Of a stretch of DNA of 64,000 nt, positions 1-13,849 are shown one piece after another. The stretch is from assembly GCA_029721515.1 (NCBI GenBank), contig CM056561.1, positions 7,030,001-7,094,000 on the forward strand, read 5' to 3'. Position numbers and translations under genes: made by a program. Below the pieces are notes generated by a model, which saw only the letters and a program-made list of their open reading frames with translations, made no database searches and was not told the DNA's origin. Origin of the DNA: Synanceia verrucosa. Taxonomy: Eukaryota; Chordata; Actinopteri; Perciformes; Synanceiidae. The stretch's first letter is position 1. Each line of letters opens with the position of its first letter.

Positions 1-28
1 TCACTGGTAGACTGGAACAGGGGTGACT

Positions 29-3000
29 CTATCGTAGAAGTGACCACTTGATCTGTTCTTTAGCAGACTGAAGAACCTGTGGAAGAAAACTAAGTTTGAC
101 CAAACAGATCACTCCAACAACAAAACTTTAACGGTTCTCAATGCAAAATGCAGAATATGTCCTTTGTCTCCACAGCTCTCCTCATGGTGACGGCTAAGCC
201 GGCAGCTCCCAGTTAATAGTGCTGGCACCATGAGGACTGCAAACAATGTGAAGAGCTAAAGAGTGCTAACAGTGTTAGTCTGGGGAGGAACCAAAAAGTG
301 GGCATGACACTTCCATGATCAGGCCGTCAGTCAGAACGTTATCAGCTGTAGCCGCTGTATGAGTGCAGTGTAGACTGGCAGCCATTCATTAGCCAATGGA
401 GCACGCTAACATGCAATAACATGCACTTAAAGGCACGTACAGCCAGCCTGGCTTTGGAGGGAAAGCACAGAGATGCTTGTATCCAATATCCCAGACAGCA
501 TTATAAGATGTCACTGCCACATGAATGCAGTAGTGAGCAGTGGTTAGTTAGCAGCCAGTATAAGAATGGCTACAGTAAGAGATAAGCCTTTCTGCTTAAA
601 ACTATTAAATAAAACAAAATGAAAACAAGTGAGTTCTTGTTGAGCGGTTTGTAGGGAAAATGGGTTAGGGTTAGAAAAAAAATTAGAACATGTAATTATT
701 AAAAATAAATGAATAAATAAATAAAGAAGGATGACTGAGTAATGTAAATGAAGAGAGGCATGCAAGATGTAATTAATCATCTTAATTCATTGAATGAAAG
801 CAGAATCATAACCATAAAGTATGGGGACTGGGGACAGCCATTAATCACAACCAGAGGAGGGATGGTGGGAGCCAGTCTCAGGCCTCTTAAATGACGACAT
901 TAATCAAGAGGATCTCACACATAGGCACACTGATCTAAGAACTAAAAGACAAGGACTACCAACACCTTTACAAATAAGTTGTAATCACGTATACTTTTAT
1001 GCATAGAACATAATGCAGTATATGCAAGGGCAAAATTTACAGGAGGGACATAGAGGACATGTCACCCTCATTTTTTTCAGTATCGGACCCCTACAATTTT
1101 ACAGAAAACTAACAAAAAAAAAAAAAAACATGATAAACTGCACTCAACATGCCCATCCAGGTTCCCATTCCTCTTCTAACTCCCCTCATCCCCTTTAACT
1201 CAAATAGCCATCAACTCACAACCATTAAGTTAGGAAGGTCCAGACCCCCCAAAACTACTGAAGACTGAGGACACACAAGTGTGATTGATGGCCTCAGACA
1301 AAATCTATATTAACTTAGCTGACATAATAAATAGAGATTCATCACTTCTGAGCCAGGGCTAAAGCTAGCGTGCCACAGAACATGCCAATGTTGAACTGCT
1401 GTGTTATTTTTTATGTTATTTCAAATGAGCACAGTCAGTCAACCACTCTGCATGTCCACTTAACATAATCAGACTATTGTGTGTCATTTGAATGTTTTTT
1501 AAAAATATATAACTATCTATACATTCATTTTACATCGGTGGCGGTTATACATGCTTAATTACGTATGAAAGCAGGCAAAAACAGAAAAAAATGGCTTGTA
1601 CATAAAGAATGAAAATCACCTTCATATTTAAAAAGCCTCTGGACTCTAGTTTTTTAATAAATACATATTTTTTAGATTCATTTGCATTATTAGCGCAAAT
1701 GTGAACAACGTCCAAGCAATAGTTCAGATGTAACATGAAATTAAGTAGGTAATCCTTCTGCAGAGTGGTTTTATTCTGCAATTTTTCACCTATGCAATGG
1801 GTCAATACGCCATATAAATCTTTTTTGTCATGACAGTAGATTTCATAAAAGGGGACATGGTTGTGTTTTATTGACATTGGGTGGGGGTATTTGTAAAACT
1901 AGAGCACTTTTGAGGATTTGTGTCCATAATGTGTTCCCCCCACCTTTGAAAGCAAAATTCCCCTCCTGAATATATGACAACCTCGAGAAGCTTGACAAAC
2001 TAGTTTTAGAGGAGAATGAGGCTATAACAATGACCTTGCATTCAGAGGTTCTGAAGTAATGAGCTTTAACAGTCAATAAACTAATGGATCTTTTAAAAGT
2101 CATAGCTGAGAGGAGCAGGGACTCACCTGGGTGACTGTCTGCTCCGTCAAAGGCACGTCATCTCCCTATAGGAACAATGGTATTGTTTACATCCGACATA
2201 CTCAACATGAAACCTTGTTGAACATAACTGAAAGCAGAGGAGAGGTTCTTACTCTGAGAGCCACACGGTGCACAACTTGTTGAGGGTCACTCTCCAGGAT
2301 CACCCTGCAGGAGGCAGCACAGATATGGACAAACAATTATTCAACCCAGAGAAAAAAATGCTGTACTAATACTCTAGCCTTTTTAACAAGACTTGGCATA
2401 AAAAGTTTATAAAACTGCTCAATTCGTACATACCCTCCATCTACAATTTCATCCACAGCCAGGAAGAGTCCCTCCATATTCTCCAAAAGAGCCCTTCTCT
2501 CAACATTCTTTCTACAGAGTCAAAACACACATGTCAAGCTTGACTTTCTAGACATCAGAAAAAGATTTTGTACAGAAAAGCTTTGTTGAAATTTGGTAGA
2601 AAAAAAAACAACATACCTCAACATCTGACTGAGAGAATCAAAAAGGCAGTTTAGAACAGCCATAAGCATCAGCTGTTGAGAATAAAAGAATATATTAAAA
2701 TGCTGTTCATGTCTAATGAGCCCACTTTGTTTTCTCTCATCTGGAAAAAAAACCTACATAACGTAATGTATAAATAACGTATCACTTGTTTTCACAATAT
2801 TTTCTTTGAACCCTCATGTCTCCCATTTTCTACCCGAGCCATACTCGGTATCCATCTGCGTGGACTTCTGACTAATGGTTATAAACACGAGAAGTATAAA
2901 TAACAACCTATTTTATAGTGGGTGATATTTTTTTTTTAAATAAAATGTTAAAGAGTACAGACATTTAGTTCACACTGACACACACAAGCAATAGGCCAAA

Positions 3001-4675
3001 ATATTGGTATCCCAAATAACAACACTGTTAAATAAATCTGCCATTTAACTCAAACCCAAACATTTCTTAGGACTGATTTATTTAAATACAAATACTGTAT
3101 GATCTTCCATTATTTAACAATTTTTAAACTGTTAAGCCTCCCTTTGTGTGGCTTTTCTAATTGTGCAATAATTGAGTTACAAATCGAATTAATTACTTAC
3201 TAATAGTTCATTATAAAACCATAAAATTGGGCTTACCTCATTTTCATGGGAACTTCCAATCACATAAAAGAAAAGGTCTATGTTGCTCTTGTACACAACA
3301 GTGAGGCCCTCGAGTAATGCTATCTCACCTAAGGACACACAAAAAGTGACCATGCATGTTATTAGAAATGTACTGAGGCAGTGAGGCAGCAGGAAAGTGA
3401 CTGTCTTTAATGTAGTAAACATAACTTACTGTCCGTCCTGTGTGTTTTGTTGAATATATTCTTCTCAAATGCCTTCTGCTCTTTCACTGTGGGGTATGTA
3501 TCGTCATAATACTATGGATAGATGGATAAAAAGAAGACATTAAAATATGTTCATATGTAAATCTATAACACACACTATTTTGATTAACAAGCTGGTGATA
3601 CTCAGTATTTGTTCTTATTTTCTGTAAATTCCATAAAAAGACTAAAAAACAAATACGCCAATCTCTTCACCCACCGGCCAGTGACACTATACTATTTAAT
3701 TGTATGCCAGCAAATTATTTACAATATTTCCTATGTGTATTTTATGTGTGTGTGCGTGTGTGTGTGTGTGTGTGTTGTGCAAAAAAGTCCCTAATTCCCC
3801 AAATTCCCAAGTGTCCCTTGAAATTTTCTGGCCCTTTACAACCCTATTTAAATGACAACAGTTCACTTATTTGTCATTTTACTACACAGGGTTGCACAAT
3901 GTTTAAGTTGTAGCTGATTCACGCCAGACGCACTCTACATAAAAAATAAAAATAGCACGGAACTGAAAAAAAAATAAAACAGCTAGTGCAAAACGTAGTA
4001 GTATGCTAGTTTAATGTACAAATCCACTATTGTTTTTTTATGTTTCAGATTTGGCTTCTCCTTGAAGGCAGTTTTGTTGTGCAACTGTCTTAATCATACC
4101 TTAGCATACAGCCTGTCTCCATCGTTGTCCAGAATCAGAACTGCTTTGACAGTGTACAAGGATGGTTCCTGTTAAGAAAAAAAGAATTAAAGCACCGTAT
4201 AAATTCACCCAATAGCATTAATCAGTTGATGAAACGATTAAATATACCGTTATCTCAAAATCAACAATCGAAAAAAGCACCGGTCGTGAAAACTCTCGAG
4301 TCGTCGGTGGATGCGCTAAGTTGACATGGGATGCATGAAACAAATGCATTCCAATCAAAGTCACCAATGTATTACAAATAGTAATATTGAAAGCTTATTC
4401 GCGATGTCAAACGGAAGGCAGAACACTTCCACATCACCAAGAAACACATACAGACAAAGCTAACGTCTCTGAGGCTAAGTTAGCAACTTAGCCCAACCGT
4501 TTACTTTAGTTAGCTCCATATCGAGTTAAGTAGATAACTAAATAGACATATTTCGCTACGTTTTGAGAAACAACAACTTATGCTTATGCGAATGATTATA
4601 AGTAAACGCTTGAATGACACATATACTGTAGCAAATGAATTACTGACTTAACATTACCAGTATGGGAGAATCCAT
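29..4675 (-). CDS. copz1: copz1, coatomer subunit zeta-1 (nine coding exons, complete CDS)
   Basis: Small zeta subunit of the COPI coat (longin-type fold), which pairs with gamma-COP on Golgi-derived vesicles. Coding exons on the minus strand: 4658-4675, 4100-4168, 3430-3511, 3237-3328, 2617-2672, 2434-2511, 2253-2304, 2127-2165 and 29-76. All junctions are GT-AG and all phases join cleanly. The product is 177 aa, the same length as human COPZ1, starting MDSPILEPSLYTVKAVLILD and ending KEQIKWSLLR. Recognisable family stretches include LLEGLTVVYKS, FYVIGSSHENE, LENMEGLFLAVDEIVDGG and DPQQVVHRVALRG. The ATG at 4675 opens a six-codon first exon. Intron 8 (77-2126, 2.05 kb) is the longest and holds nothing I recognise. 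The 3'UTR runs off the left edge. Mammalian COPZ1 hosts miR-148b in an intron; I saw no miR-148/152 sequence in intron 1 here. The short N-terminus and the nfe2 neighbour favour copz1 over copz2. Confidence 0.96.
3745..3774. repeat. (TG)n microsatellite in copz1 intron 2
   Basis: About 15 TG units with one C interruption. Confidence 0.9.
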
Positions 4676-4727
4676 CTTCTTCCTTGTTAGCAAACCAGCT
4701 AGCAGGCTACAACTACGGCGCTGCTGC

Positions 4728-4766
4728 TACGTCATACGTACAGTAAATGAGGCTGTTTCCCATTGG
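4728..4766 (-). promoter_or_regulatory. copz1 proximal promoter: CRE-like site and inverted CCAAT box
   Basis: TACGTCA (4728-4734), an ATF/CREB-type half site, and ATTGG (4762-4766, CCAAT on the gene strand) lie about 50-90 bp upstream of the copz1 start codon. No TATA box is apparent, as expected for a housekeeping gene. The TSS is not determined. Confidence 0.45.
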
Positions 4767-4859
4767 CTGACGCGAAGCCATGAGTTGTCCGCACAAGGGC
4801 AAAGAGCAATCTACTGCAGAGCACGGAACAGGAGAAAAAAAGAATGATATTTATGCTAA

Positions 4860-7800
4860 ATATGAATTGATAAGGATAATCATAAAGCACTTTAAGCCTG
4901 ATCAGCATCTGATAGGCATTTTCCCATAAGTAGGGGAAGTTGCAACTCCAAAATGCCCCTCAGATAAAGTCAAACGTATGTTCTCCACAAAACTCAATTC
5001 TGTTTCTGTTTGTCTTCTGCAAGCCTACAGTAAAGTAATGATCCCAACTGTGTCCCATAAAGGTTGTGTGCTCTGTAATACCCACATGATATTCCCCAAT
5101 GATGGTGCCTGTATGGACGCTGTTCCACATATTCTTGTGAACTAGGCCATAATGTCATGAGTTCACCATCATGCAGTTGGTGCCTGAAAGAGGTTGTTTT
5201 TGTAGGACTGGATGGTAACAATAAAAGCTCTCATTTACAATCCGTTTTAGCTCCCTCGTACTCATCAACATCTTTTTTCAGGATCCTCCTACATTTAACC
5301 AACCTCAATTATCTTAGTTCCTACTTCTGGGAAGCATCTGGAAACCCAGGCTGATGGGGATTTCCCTGTATCTTACTCCATAAATGACATCACTGGTTGG
5401 CCTTACTGTAAGATATTTTTGGGCTTAAGTTTGAAATAATACGGGAATATGAAGGCCTAAAGTTTTGAAAGCAAGACGCTATACAGTGAAGTAAACTGCA
5501 AAACGTGTATGGTAAAAAGATCTACTTTGACATGCATCCATAACACCACTGCTGCGGGTAACCATGAATGCCATCCGTGTTGCAATACGGCATGATGTTT
5601 ACACAATTCACCCACTAAGATTTCAAAATTAAACCCAACAAGAGAGGAAACTGCACTGCTGCCTTACACTAGCTCATACTTATGGGTTAAAAGATCTTCA
5701 AATATTATTGTCACGCCATCTCATGACAGCAGTTAAACACATTATGCGTTTACATTATGCATGATGAAGATACCTGCAAACCTGTTGATGAATGAAAGTT
5801 CAGTGATGAATGATGAATAAACATGCAAAAATATATGACGACTGTTACTTCTTAATGGGGTTTAACAATGAAACCAAACCAATGATTTCTTTTAAGTAAG
5901 TATGAAAATGCATTCACCCACACTTCATAGTTAAGGAACCTTAAAGAAGCAGAAATTAACCTCTTCCGAAAAATTTGCAAAGCATGATTATCATATATTA
6001 CCAATCATGTTTACTGCTCACAATGATTAAAAAGTAGAAATTAATAGCAGCAATAGATAGAGAGGGAATGAAGTAATGTGTTACTCCCCTCAGCTCACAC
6101 ATATAGAGAATGCCAGCAACCACAGCAGTTAGCAGTTCCCTTCCTAAGAACCAAGTGCTACTTTTATCAGCATTAAGCAGAGCTTCCGCCGGCCAACATC
6201 CTCCTTTCCTTACCTTCCCTCTCTGTGACTGTATTACCACGTAGACTTCACATTGTTATGAACACACCTTGCCGCATGCATACAATTGCTAAGCATATAC
6301 ACATGCACTTACACAGCACCTCAGGTAAAGAAAGACAAGACAATATTCTCGTAGTTGTATTTAGCAACATCAGTTACTGTATATAATATGTGACAGTATA
6401 AATACAAAAAATAATTTCAAAAAAATCTGACAATAATGAAGAAATACCGTACTGTTGTTACAAAACATTATCTTAATCTAACCAGCTTGAGATAAGCCTT
6501 ATTGAGACATTGAGAGGAATGATGCTGCATAGTCAGGTTCCTCATTTGCTCTGTTGCAGGTAATGATAACCATCATGACAGATATTTTAAGGACATATAA
6601 TGGAAAGTTATCTCTGATTTCATCGCTCTGAGAACTGTGTGTAATAAAGCTCCTTGTCATTTTAAAAAAAGATGAGGAATGGCCAAATTAGAATATGGAT
6701 GTTTAATGTTGTTCACAATAGGATGAGGATAAGAATAAGTGAAACTGGATATCAATGCCCCTGCATAGTATAGGTGGATCAAATTCACAAACCTTGTCCA
6801 GTTGAGTAACACAATGAATTATATATTTCTTTATTTGCAGTGTTGTTTTTATTCAAAATTAATATTAACAATATAGAAATAAGCCAATTTTTTTCATTGA
6901 AAATCAAAATTACAAATAGATATCAATATATGAAGAAAAGAAAAAAAATGCTCATCTGCTCTCTCTATTTTTGTCCTTTCCCAGAAGCTGACTTCAAAAA
7001 TATTCCCTTTTTGATACCACAACCCAAAGCACGCATTCATTTTGTTTAGTAGTGAGGTGGTTTTTCCGCTCATGTCTGATACAGCCTTCTGAATGTTAAA
7101 ACAAAACCATTGATGCCACATTCCTTGGGCTTTAATGAACATATTAAATGCCACAGAAACACCAGCACACAGTGGAGGTGGGTAATAACATGTGTGGTAC
7201 AAACATGCTTAACCATTAATCTTACACAAAACCTGGTGATCGTTAAGAGAATTTAAGCCGAAGTGAGTCAATTGTGGGCAGCTCCCAGCCAACATGTCCG
7301 GTCTATTTTTGAAGCAGAGTCGATTGTAGCATCGAGGTGCACAACAAGAAAAGGCTGACAGCTCTGAGAGATGTCAAAGACTAATTGAAGCAAACAAACA
7401 CAAACAGGGAGGGTAGGCGTTGACCTGGGAACTGTGTCCAGATTCAAAACCACTGTGGTCACAGTAATAACAGGGTGTTCATTGGCATGCTGTGGCAGTG
7501 GTTGAGTCAGGGGCTGGGTGCTAGGAACTTGGGTTGGGAAGTCCCTTCTTTGATTCCTGGTAGACATTCACCTTTCTTGACTCTGTCAGCCACCTACTTT
7601 TTCCATCTTAGAACAATGACAAAGAAAACATTGAGATTTATGTCTCTGCGGGATGTGATATTGTAATGGGCCAGACAAAACCGTCCATGTTCTCATGGTT
7701 TTTGAATATAGTGCCTTACTGAAAATCTTAGCACCCTAATCTCTATTTATTTCACAATAAAAAAATTTCAGGTCAGAACATACATTTACATTTAGTACCA

Positions 7801-10800
7801 TAGATTTATTTGTTCTCACACCCTTTACAATTAAATATCAAAATCTATATTATGTGTTATGTAAATCCAGTGTTTTTTGTACCGTATTATTTCTTCATAA
7901 GCATATCTAATCTTGTTATTAGTAAAATGTAATTTCCAGTCAATTATTTTGAGCAAATAATTACTTGAAAATATGGATTTTTGTACTACAGTTAGAATGT
8001 GTTGCAATTTGAGTATAAATGTGTGTGGTTTATTGAAGATTTGTTTCAATTTAACTGTGTAAAAAAGGAACAATGTGACTTTGACATCTGTTTTGAGCTT
8101 TACGTTTCTGAGAAAAAGAAATTCTATGGAGGTTGACGCTTATTTAAATACACTGCTTGCATTTGTGACACACTACAGTTGTGTCTTGTGCATATTACTG
8201 CAGACTTCTTCACTTTTCAGAGAACTGACTGGCAAGCCCTTACAGGCAAACACTACAAACCCTGCTTGTTTTACAAAGATTAAAAGTCGTGCAATATGTT
8301 GTAACCACAGAAGCAGAATTAAAGGATGCATATTTCAGTATGTCTATCAAGTTCTTCTGGCAGCAACTTTTAAAAATGAAATCCATTCACAATGTACAGT
8401 AGGGGGGTCTTTCAGAGAGCATCAAAAGTCCTGAATACTTCATGTGATGCCAATTAGGTAAAAAATCATTGTCATTGTGAGACATATTGCTATCAATCAC
8501 CGTGCATGACGAAAAATTGTTCTATGGAACAACAACTGTGCAACATCTTGACTCTCTGTAATTGTGTGAAAGCTGTTGCACAATAGAGCACTTCTACATA
8601 ACACACAGCCTTTGTGAGTTCGCTGCTCGCAGTGCTTCAGATCAGGGCAATGAGGGGATTTTTTGCTGAGGGATTTTAATGGTCACTTGCTATGTAAGAC
8701 ACGCTCCCTCCATTCTCCCCCTGCTCCTCTCTCTGCCTTGGCGGTTGCTCTGCCAGATAGAGGAACAATGTGGTCTTTCTTACCTGTCGGAGGGTGAACA
8801 TTCCATCTCTGCTAAACTAAGTCTCAATCCTGCCTCCAACCCACCCCTGCTTAAACAAGGCCCTCACTGCAATGCCGGCTCCAGGTGCTCCACATCACAC
8901 TCCTCATACCTTTCGTTTGGGAGGATTTGAAAGGACACCGTTCTTGTACGGTTTGGCCAGGACAGAGAAAACCATCCGGCTTGTTTTCACTCTCCTCTTT
9001 TAGTTGTTTAACGTGATTGTTTTACTCGTATTGTCATTACATAATTAGAATCAAAATTGCTTACAGGTTTTTGTAAACATCTACCTACCTCAGTTTTGGA
9101 CTGACAGAATGATAGCCATGGTGTATGCCAGACTGTTGGTTTGTGGTTTGTCATGTGGGCAAAAGGGAAATTTGGAGGTTGGGGTGCAAGTGTGCTATTA
9201 AGGATACAAGAGTGCAAAAAACTGTGGTGTGGGTGCTTTACAGGAAGATTGCGTTTGTCTGCACAAAGCCATCCCATTTATGCCGGTGGCTGTATGTGGA
9301 GCCGCACAGAGAGAGACAGACAGTTGAATGAGAGATAGAGATAGAGCTAGAGGCCTCATGCGCTTTACTTCTAGTGATCTGTTCAAAGTCAGCAACACCA
9401 CAACATTTACTTATGAATAACAACAGAATCTTATCTTACTCCTTTTTTCCTTCTTACCACCAGGATTGTGTTTCGCATCTGATTTTTTTTACTCATCACC
9501 TGTTGAAGAAGCAGAGAATGTTGCTCAGGTATGTCCATTCATCTTCCTACTTCCAATTTGTCACATCTTTTCTTTATGCTATTGCAAAGTACCCTGAGAG
9601 TTTACAACATCCCCATTTACTTTATGCGTTTATTGCTGCATAATTATGTAAGTGTAAAAATTACAACAAAGTGAACTATTGAGCAATGTAATTCTATTAT
9701 TGCTGAAACTTGCAAGCATTACATTGTAAATTGTTCAGCAAAACAAGCATATTTTATTAAAAGTTTTATCCTGCTGACTTACTTGGACTCACTATTTTAT
9801 GAATACTGACCGAATATAATTATGAGAGCTGACAAATTATGGTTCTTATAATAAAGGAAGCAGTCTGAATAAACTCATCGCAAACACAACACTGGTTATA
9901 GCAGGATATAATGGTTATAACCCCATGTTTCAGAAGCTTTAAAAAATACAAACTAATGAACACAGATTATAGTAAACATGCAGATTCCATTGAAATACAG
10001 TAGTTGGCAATATTACATACATATACATACAGTTTTTCATTTTATAAATCCAGACAATTAAATTCTCTTATAAAGTCATTGAACCAAGTCAGTAATTTGT
10101 GACACATCGGTGTGACACAGCCTGTTGTTTGACTCTCCACTCCAACTAGACTGACTTCAATAGTCTTTTTAATCAACTTCTGAATTACAGTACTGTACTG
10201 TAACTATAATGCAACTTTAATGGTACCTTCAACCACTCCCTTAGACTTGTCAGTGGAGTAGCTTGAGGCCGCCAATTGATGACATCACATATTGCATTTA
10301 TTGAAAGGAAGACTCCTGTTCAAACATATATGTATTTATTGAATAACCATGGTACTAGGATTGACATATCCAAGTTATTAAAGTGACATTTCACCTGTGT
10401 AGGTTGAGAATAAAACAGTTATTCTAGCCCACACAAAAGAAGAGTTGACCAAAGCAATATGGCAGACTCTTTTATTACGCTTTTCTTTTTTACTTTATTT
10501 AACTGAGGAAACAGTTAAACTTTGTTACATAAGGGGAAGCAGTGCAACAGGTATATAGCTGAAGCTCAGTGAAAAACTTTAGCAAGCAGATTCAGGATAC
10601 AAACAACAGTATTGATAAAACATTATGTGCTTATGTTTGTGTGTTGTGCATGATTATGTATAAATGCAAGTGCAAGTATATATGTACAGTATTTAGGTGT
10701 ACATTTGACATGTGAATCAAAATCAGTCAAAAATAGATGTCTTTTCCAAATTTCTGCAACACAAGTTGGAGATGCTAAAATTTTGAAATGATGGCAGCTG

Positions 10801-10930
10801 TTACAATTGAACCAAAATAGTTGAAATATTAAGTATCTGCCAACATGTTAGCCATAACCTACACCAAATTTTCCAAAGCAGCCATCAGGCCTCAGTGTGT
10901 CTTGTAGAGAACACTGTTTTCCCGCAGATT
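4860..10930. other. Intergenic region between copz1 and nfe2, no gene seen
   Basis: AT-rich sequence of about 6 kb with only short, non-conserved ORFs (longest about 119 codons at 8075-8434, with no recognisable motif). No splice-linked exon series, tRNA or clear transposon was recognised. It may contain the nfe2 5' non-coding exon towards its right end, but I could not place it. Confidence 0.6.
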
Positions 10931-10932
10931 GT

Positions 10933-10970
10933 CTTATCAGGGGTCGGCATAGCTGTACCCGGGACAGCTG
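10933..10970 (+). promoter_or_regulatory. GATA site and E-box upstream of nfe2
   Basis: CTTATCAG (10933-10940; a GATA-factor site read on the minus strand) and CAGCTG (10965-10970; E-box) lie about 250 bp before the first coding exon of nfe2. A further TGATAA occurs near 11160. NFE2 is an erythroid/megakaryocytic gene, so GATA1/TAL1-type input is plausible. The spacing is wider than the classic E-box/GATA composite. Confidence 0.3.
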
Positions 10971-11218
10971 TTGGGAGGAGTCAACTCAACTGAACTGAGC
11001 CCTTCATATGCTCCAAAAGAACCTCAAACAGTCATTTATTTAGCACAGTCTACAGACATGTAATGTACTGTATGTTTTTGACGACATGATGTGACCTAAC
11101 GGTTCACATATACTATTTATTTCTTCTTTCTGGTGCGTCAGAGCTTAGTGGCTGGTTTTCTGATAATGATTCTCTATGTCCTCAACAGGTTTATCTTCTG
11201 CAGCAACAGCTAGTCCTG

Positions 11219-13545
11219 ATGTGTTCAACAGCCAACTATGTTGTTCCTCTGAGGAGGACTTGTGAGGTAGGTCTGTCTAAGAACCCTGGAAAGAGAAACC
11301 ACCTCACAAAACCAAGCCTAAATGAGACATATTAATGTGGTAACCAATTTTCTTTTTTTTTTTTTTTTTTTTTAAAAACAAGGCATTAGCCACTCCAGGC
11401 AGGCTGTGTGGAGGAGTGTCCATGTCATCTAATTTCCCTGGAGCCAGGACTCATGGAGCTCCTCAGGACACAGAAATGGACGTGGCATGGCAGGAGCTGA
11501 TGGCCATCACAGAGATGCAGGTAACTCTTCATATGTAAAAAAGAAAAAATGTAATTTCATTGCTAAACATTACTATATTTTTGTTTAAACCAAGATTTAC
11601 CAATTAATGTTATCACAATGTCTCGTGCTGGGTTATAATGGAGGTGCAAGTTGTATTATTTATAACAAATGCCACTGAGGAAAATGACAGTTTTATGTTC
11701 TTTTCAAAACCCACCAATGGCAGCTGATGTAAATGTAATTCACCAATTTGTTGTGATCGGTGACAGAAGTATGTTACCGTCAGAATCATGATAAGAATAC
11801 AGCATGAACCACAACAGTTAAAATTCAGAGTTATTCAAAAGTGAAAATTAAACTATCATGTGTGTTTCATTCTGGTGGAATAAATACATATTTGTCCACC
11901 ATGTGCTGATAACTTTTGGAAAAAACTCAGCTAAGGAAGGCAACAATGACCCATTTGAGTGATGGCAGGATGAAGAGATTGTGAGAGGGAGCAAGTGCTG
12001 TATGTTGCTAGTGGCCCCCTGTACCGCACAATAGCCATCTGTTTCCAGGTGAAACCTGATCACATCTATGAGAGCCCTTCATAGGATATGGGTGGCACTC
12101 TGAAGTGGAGGCAAACCTGTGTTCTATAGTGAACAACATGAAATGTAAAAAGACACTTGGAAATATGATAACTCATTTTATATCTGTTAACGTGACATGC
12201 CTACTGATGTACCTGTCAGTCATAACTGGTTCAGCACCCTCTCTGTTTTTGACTACAGGAGTTCCAAGTCTCCAGTGCAGGCACCTATGAAACAACACAG
12301 TACCAAACCATGGAGCCCATGGTCCCTGTGGGGGGATACGGGATGGCTCAGTCCCATCCTGATCCACCTCCTGCTGCTTGTGAGCTCAGCACTGCCAACA
12401 CATATGATGGCTGTTACTCTGACGACGCGCCTGTGTGTCATCGTCTAAGCAGCAATACAGAAGCAGTGTATGGACACTCGGAGTCTCAGCTCAATCAAAG
12501 AGTGCTCCCCATCCCTTCTCACACACAGCCCTCACACATGGCTCTTGGGGAGCAGATGAGCATCTCCAGTACTGGTCAAGGACACAGGAGGACCAACGCT
12601 TGCCTCCCTCAGGATCTACGTCAGCACATGCTGTGGACTACACACGGACAGAGTTCTCACGCTCGCTCGGCTGATGATCTAGAGTCAGACTCCGGGCTGT
12701 CTCTGGGTTCTAGTCCACCTTTGGCCTCCCCTGATAATCCTGTTGGTGGTGCACCAGGTTACCAGAGTGTAGACATGGGCATGACGTATAGTGATGGTGA
12801 ACTGGACAGCATGGCTGGACACAGAAGAGCACACATCCATTACTCAATAGACTATCAAAGTCAATCTCACTCATATGTACACTCAGGTGCACATCCATCT
12901 TATTTCCCACCTCAACCCACTTTATGTCATACACAATCCAACACATTAACTCATCAACTAGTCAAACAGCAGAGTAACACCTCTGCTCCAAGCAACCTGT
13001 ACATTGACTCTGGGTTGTCCAGCAGAGGGAGCTCACAACTTAACATGTTGTACACAAAACCACAAGGAAGCGTCTCCACTCCAGCCCCACTGAGCAGAGA
13101 CGAGCGACGTGCCATGTCTTTGAAGATCCCCTTCCCCATGGAGAAGATTATCAATCTACCTGTGGATGACTTCAATGAGCTCCTGACACATTACACCTTG
13201 ACAGATAATCAACTAGCACTGGTCAGGGACATCAGACGGAGAGGGAAGAACAAGGTGGCAGCTCAGAACTGCAGGAAACGGAAGCTGGAGAGCATAATTC
13301 ACCTTCAGAGAGAACTGAACCAGCTTCAGTCCCAAAGAGAGCACCTGGCACAGGAAAGGCTGGAGTTCCAGCGGAGCTTGGCTTTTATTAAATGCCGCTT
13401 TACAGACCTGTATTCAGAGGTATTTTCACACTTAAGAGATGAGGATGGACAACCGTACTCAACAGATGAATACACCCTGCAACAAACACCTGATGGTAAA
13501 GTTTATTTGGTACCTCACACAACTATGCAGAAGAGAGACCAGTGA
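11219..13545 (+). CDS. nfe2: nfe2, NF-E2 p45 CNC-bZIP transcription factor (three coding exons)
   Basis: Nuclear CNC-bZIP factor that dimerises with small Maf proteins at antioxidant/NF-E2 sites, mainly in erythroid and megakaryocytic/thrombocyte lineages. Coding exons: 11219-11266, 11383-11520 and 12259-13545, all phase 0, 490 aa (human is 373). The start MCSTANYVVPLRRTCE lies in an exon whose acceptor is at 11187-11188, so a non-coding exon 1 is expected upstream. Exon 2 carries the conserved MDVAWQELMAITEMQ. Exon 3 carries DSGLSL (about residues 206-211), YSDGELD (about 239), the CNC region from RDERRAMSLKIPFP (about 343), the basic region RRRGKNKVAAQNCRKRKLE (about 388-406), the zipper (about 407-449) and the C-terminal LRDEDGQPYSTDEY block. 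The central Ser/His/Gln-rich part is longer than in human and includes a second DSGLS (about 312). Synteny and DSGLSL with YSDGEL favour nfe2 over the nrf paralogues. Confidence 0.95.
11353..11373 (+). repeat. Poly(T) tract before the nfe2 exon 2 acceptor
   Basis: Twenty-one T residues ending nine bases before the AG at 11381-11382. The intervening bases are an A-rich linker, so this run serves as the polypyrimidine tract of the acceptor. Confidence 0.8.
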
Positions 13546-13781
13546 ATAAGAGACTGGCCCATAATTTAACACCGTTAAGTCTATACTGCCAAGTTATGCA
13601 CAGTGAAAGTGGCACATTAAGTTCATGTGGTCATGACCTAATCAGTCTATGAAATGCTTTTCCATGGGCACTTTTCATGCTCTATGTAATGGATTGAAAT
13701 TACACCAGAGTTGCTTCTAAAAATACTTTATTTTAAAAAGTTGAGACACTGCATAGCAGTCTTGGTTAAAAAAAGTAAAAA

Positions 13782-13791
13782 AATAAATAAA
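13782..13791 (+). terminator. nfe2 polyadenylation signal (two overlapping AATAAA)
   Basis: Overlapping AATAAA hexamers at 13782-13787 and 13786-13791, about 240 bp after the stop codon, followed by a GT-containing stretch at 13800-13830. Confidence 0.6.
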
Positions 13792-13849
13792 ATCTTCATT
13801 GCCAGCATGAGTGTTCCAGAAACCTGTGGGGAAAAAAAGAAAGAAAAAA

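Noticed and set aside
1282..1300. TGATTGATGG PBX/HOX site in copz1 intron 8
   Set aside because: Exact match, but isolated and about 57 kb from hoxc1a in a housekeeping gene; probably chance.
4169..4657. miR-148b-like hairpin in copz1 intron 1
   Set aside because: No match to the miR-148/152 seed or its complement.
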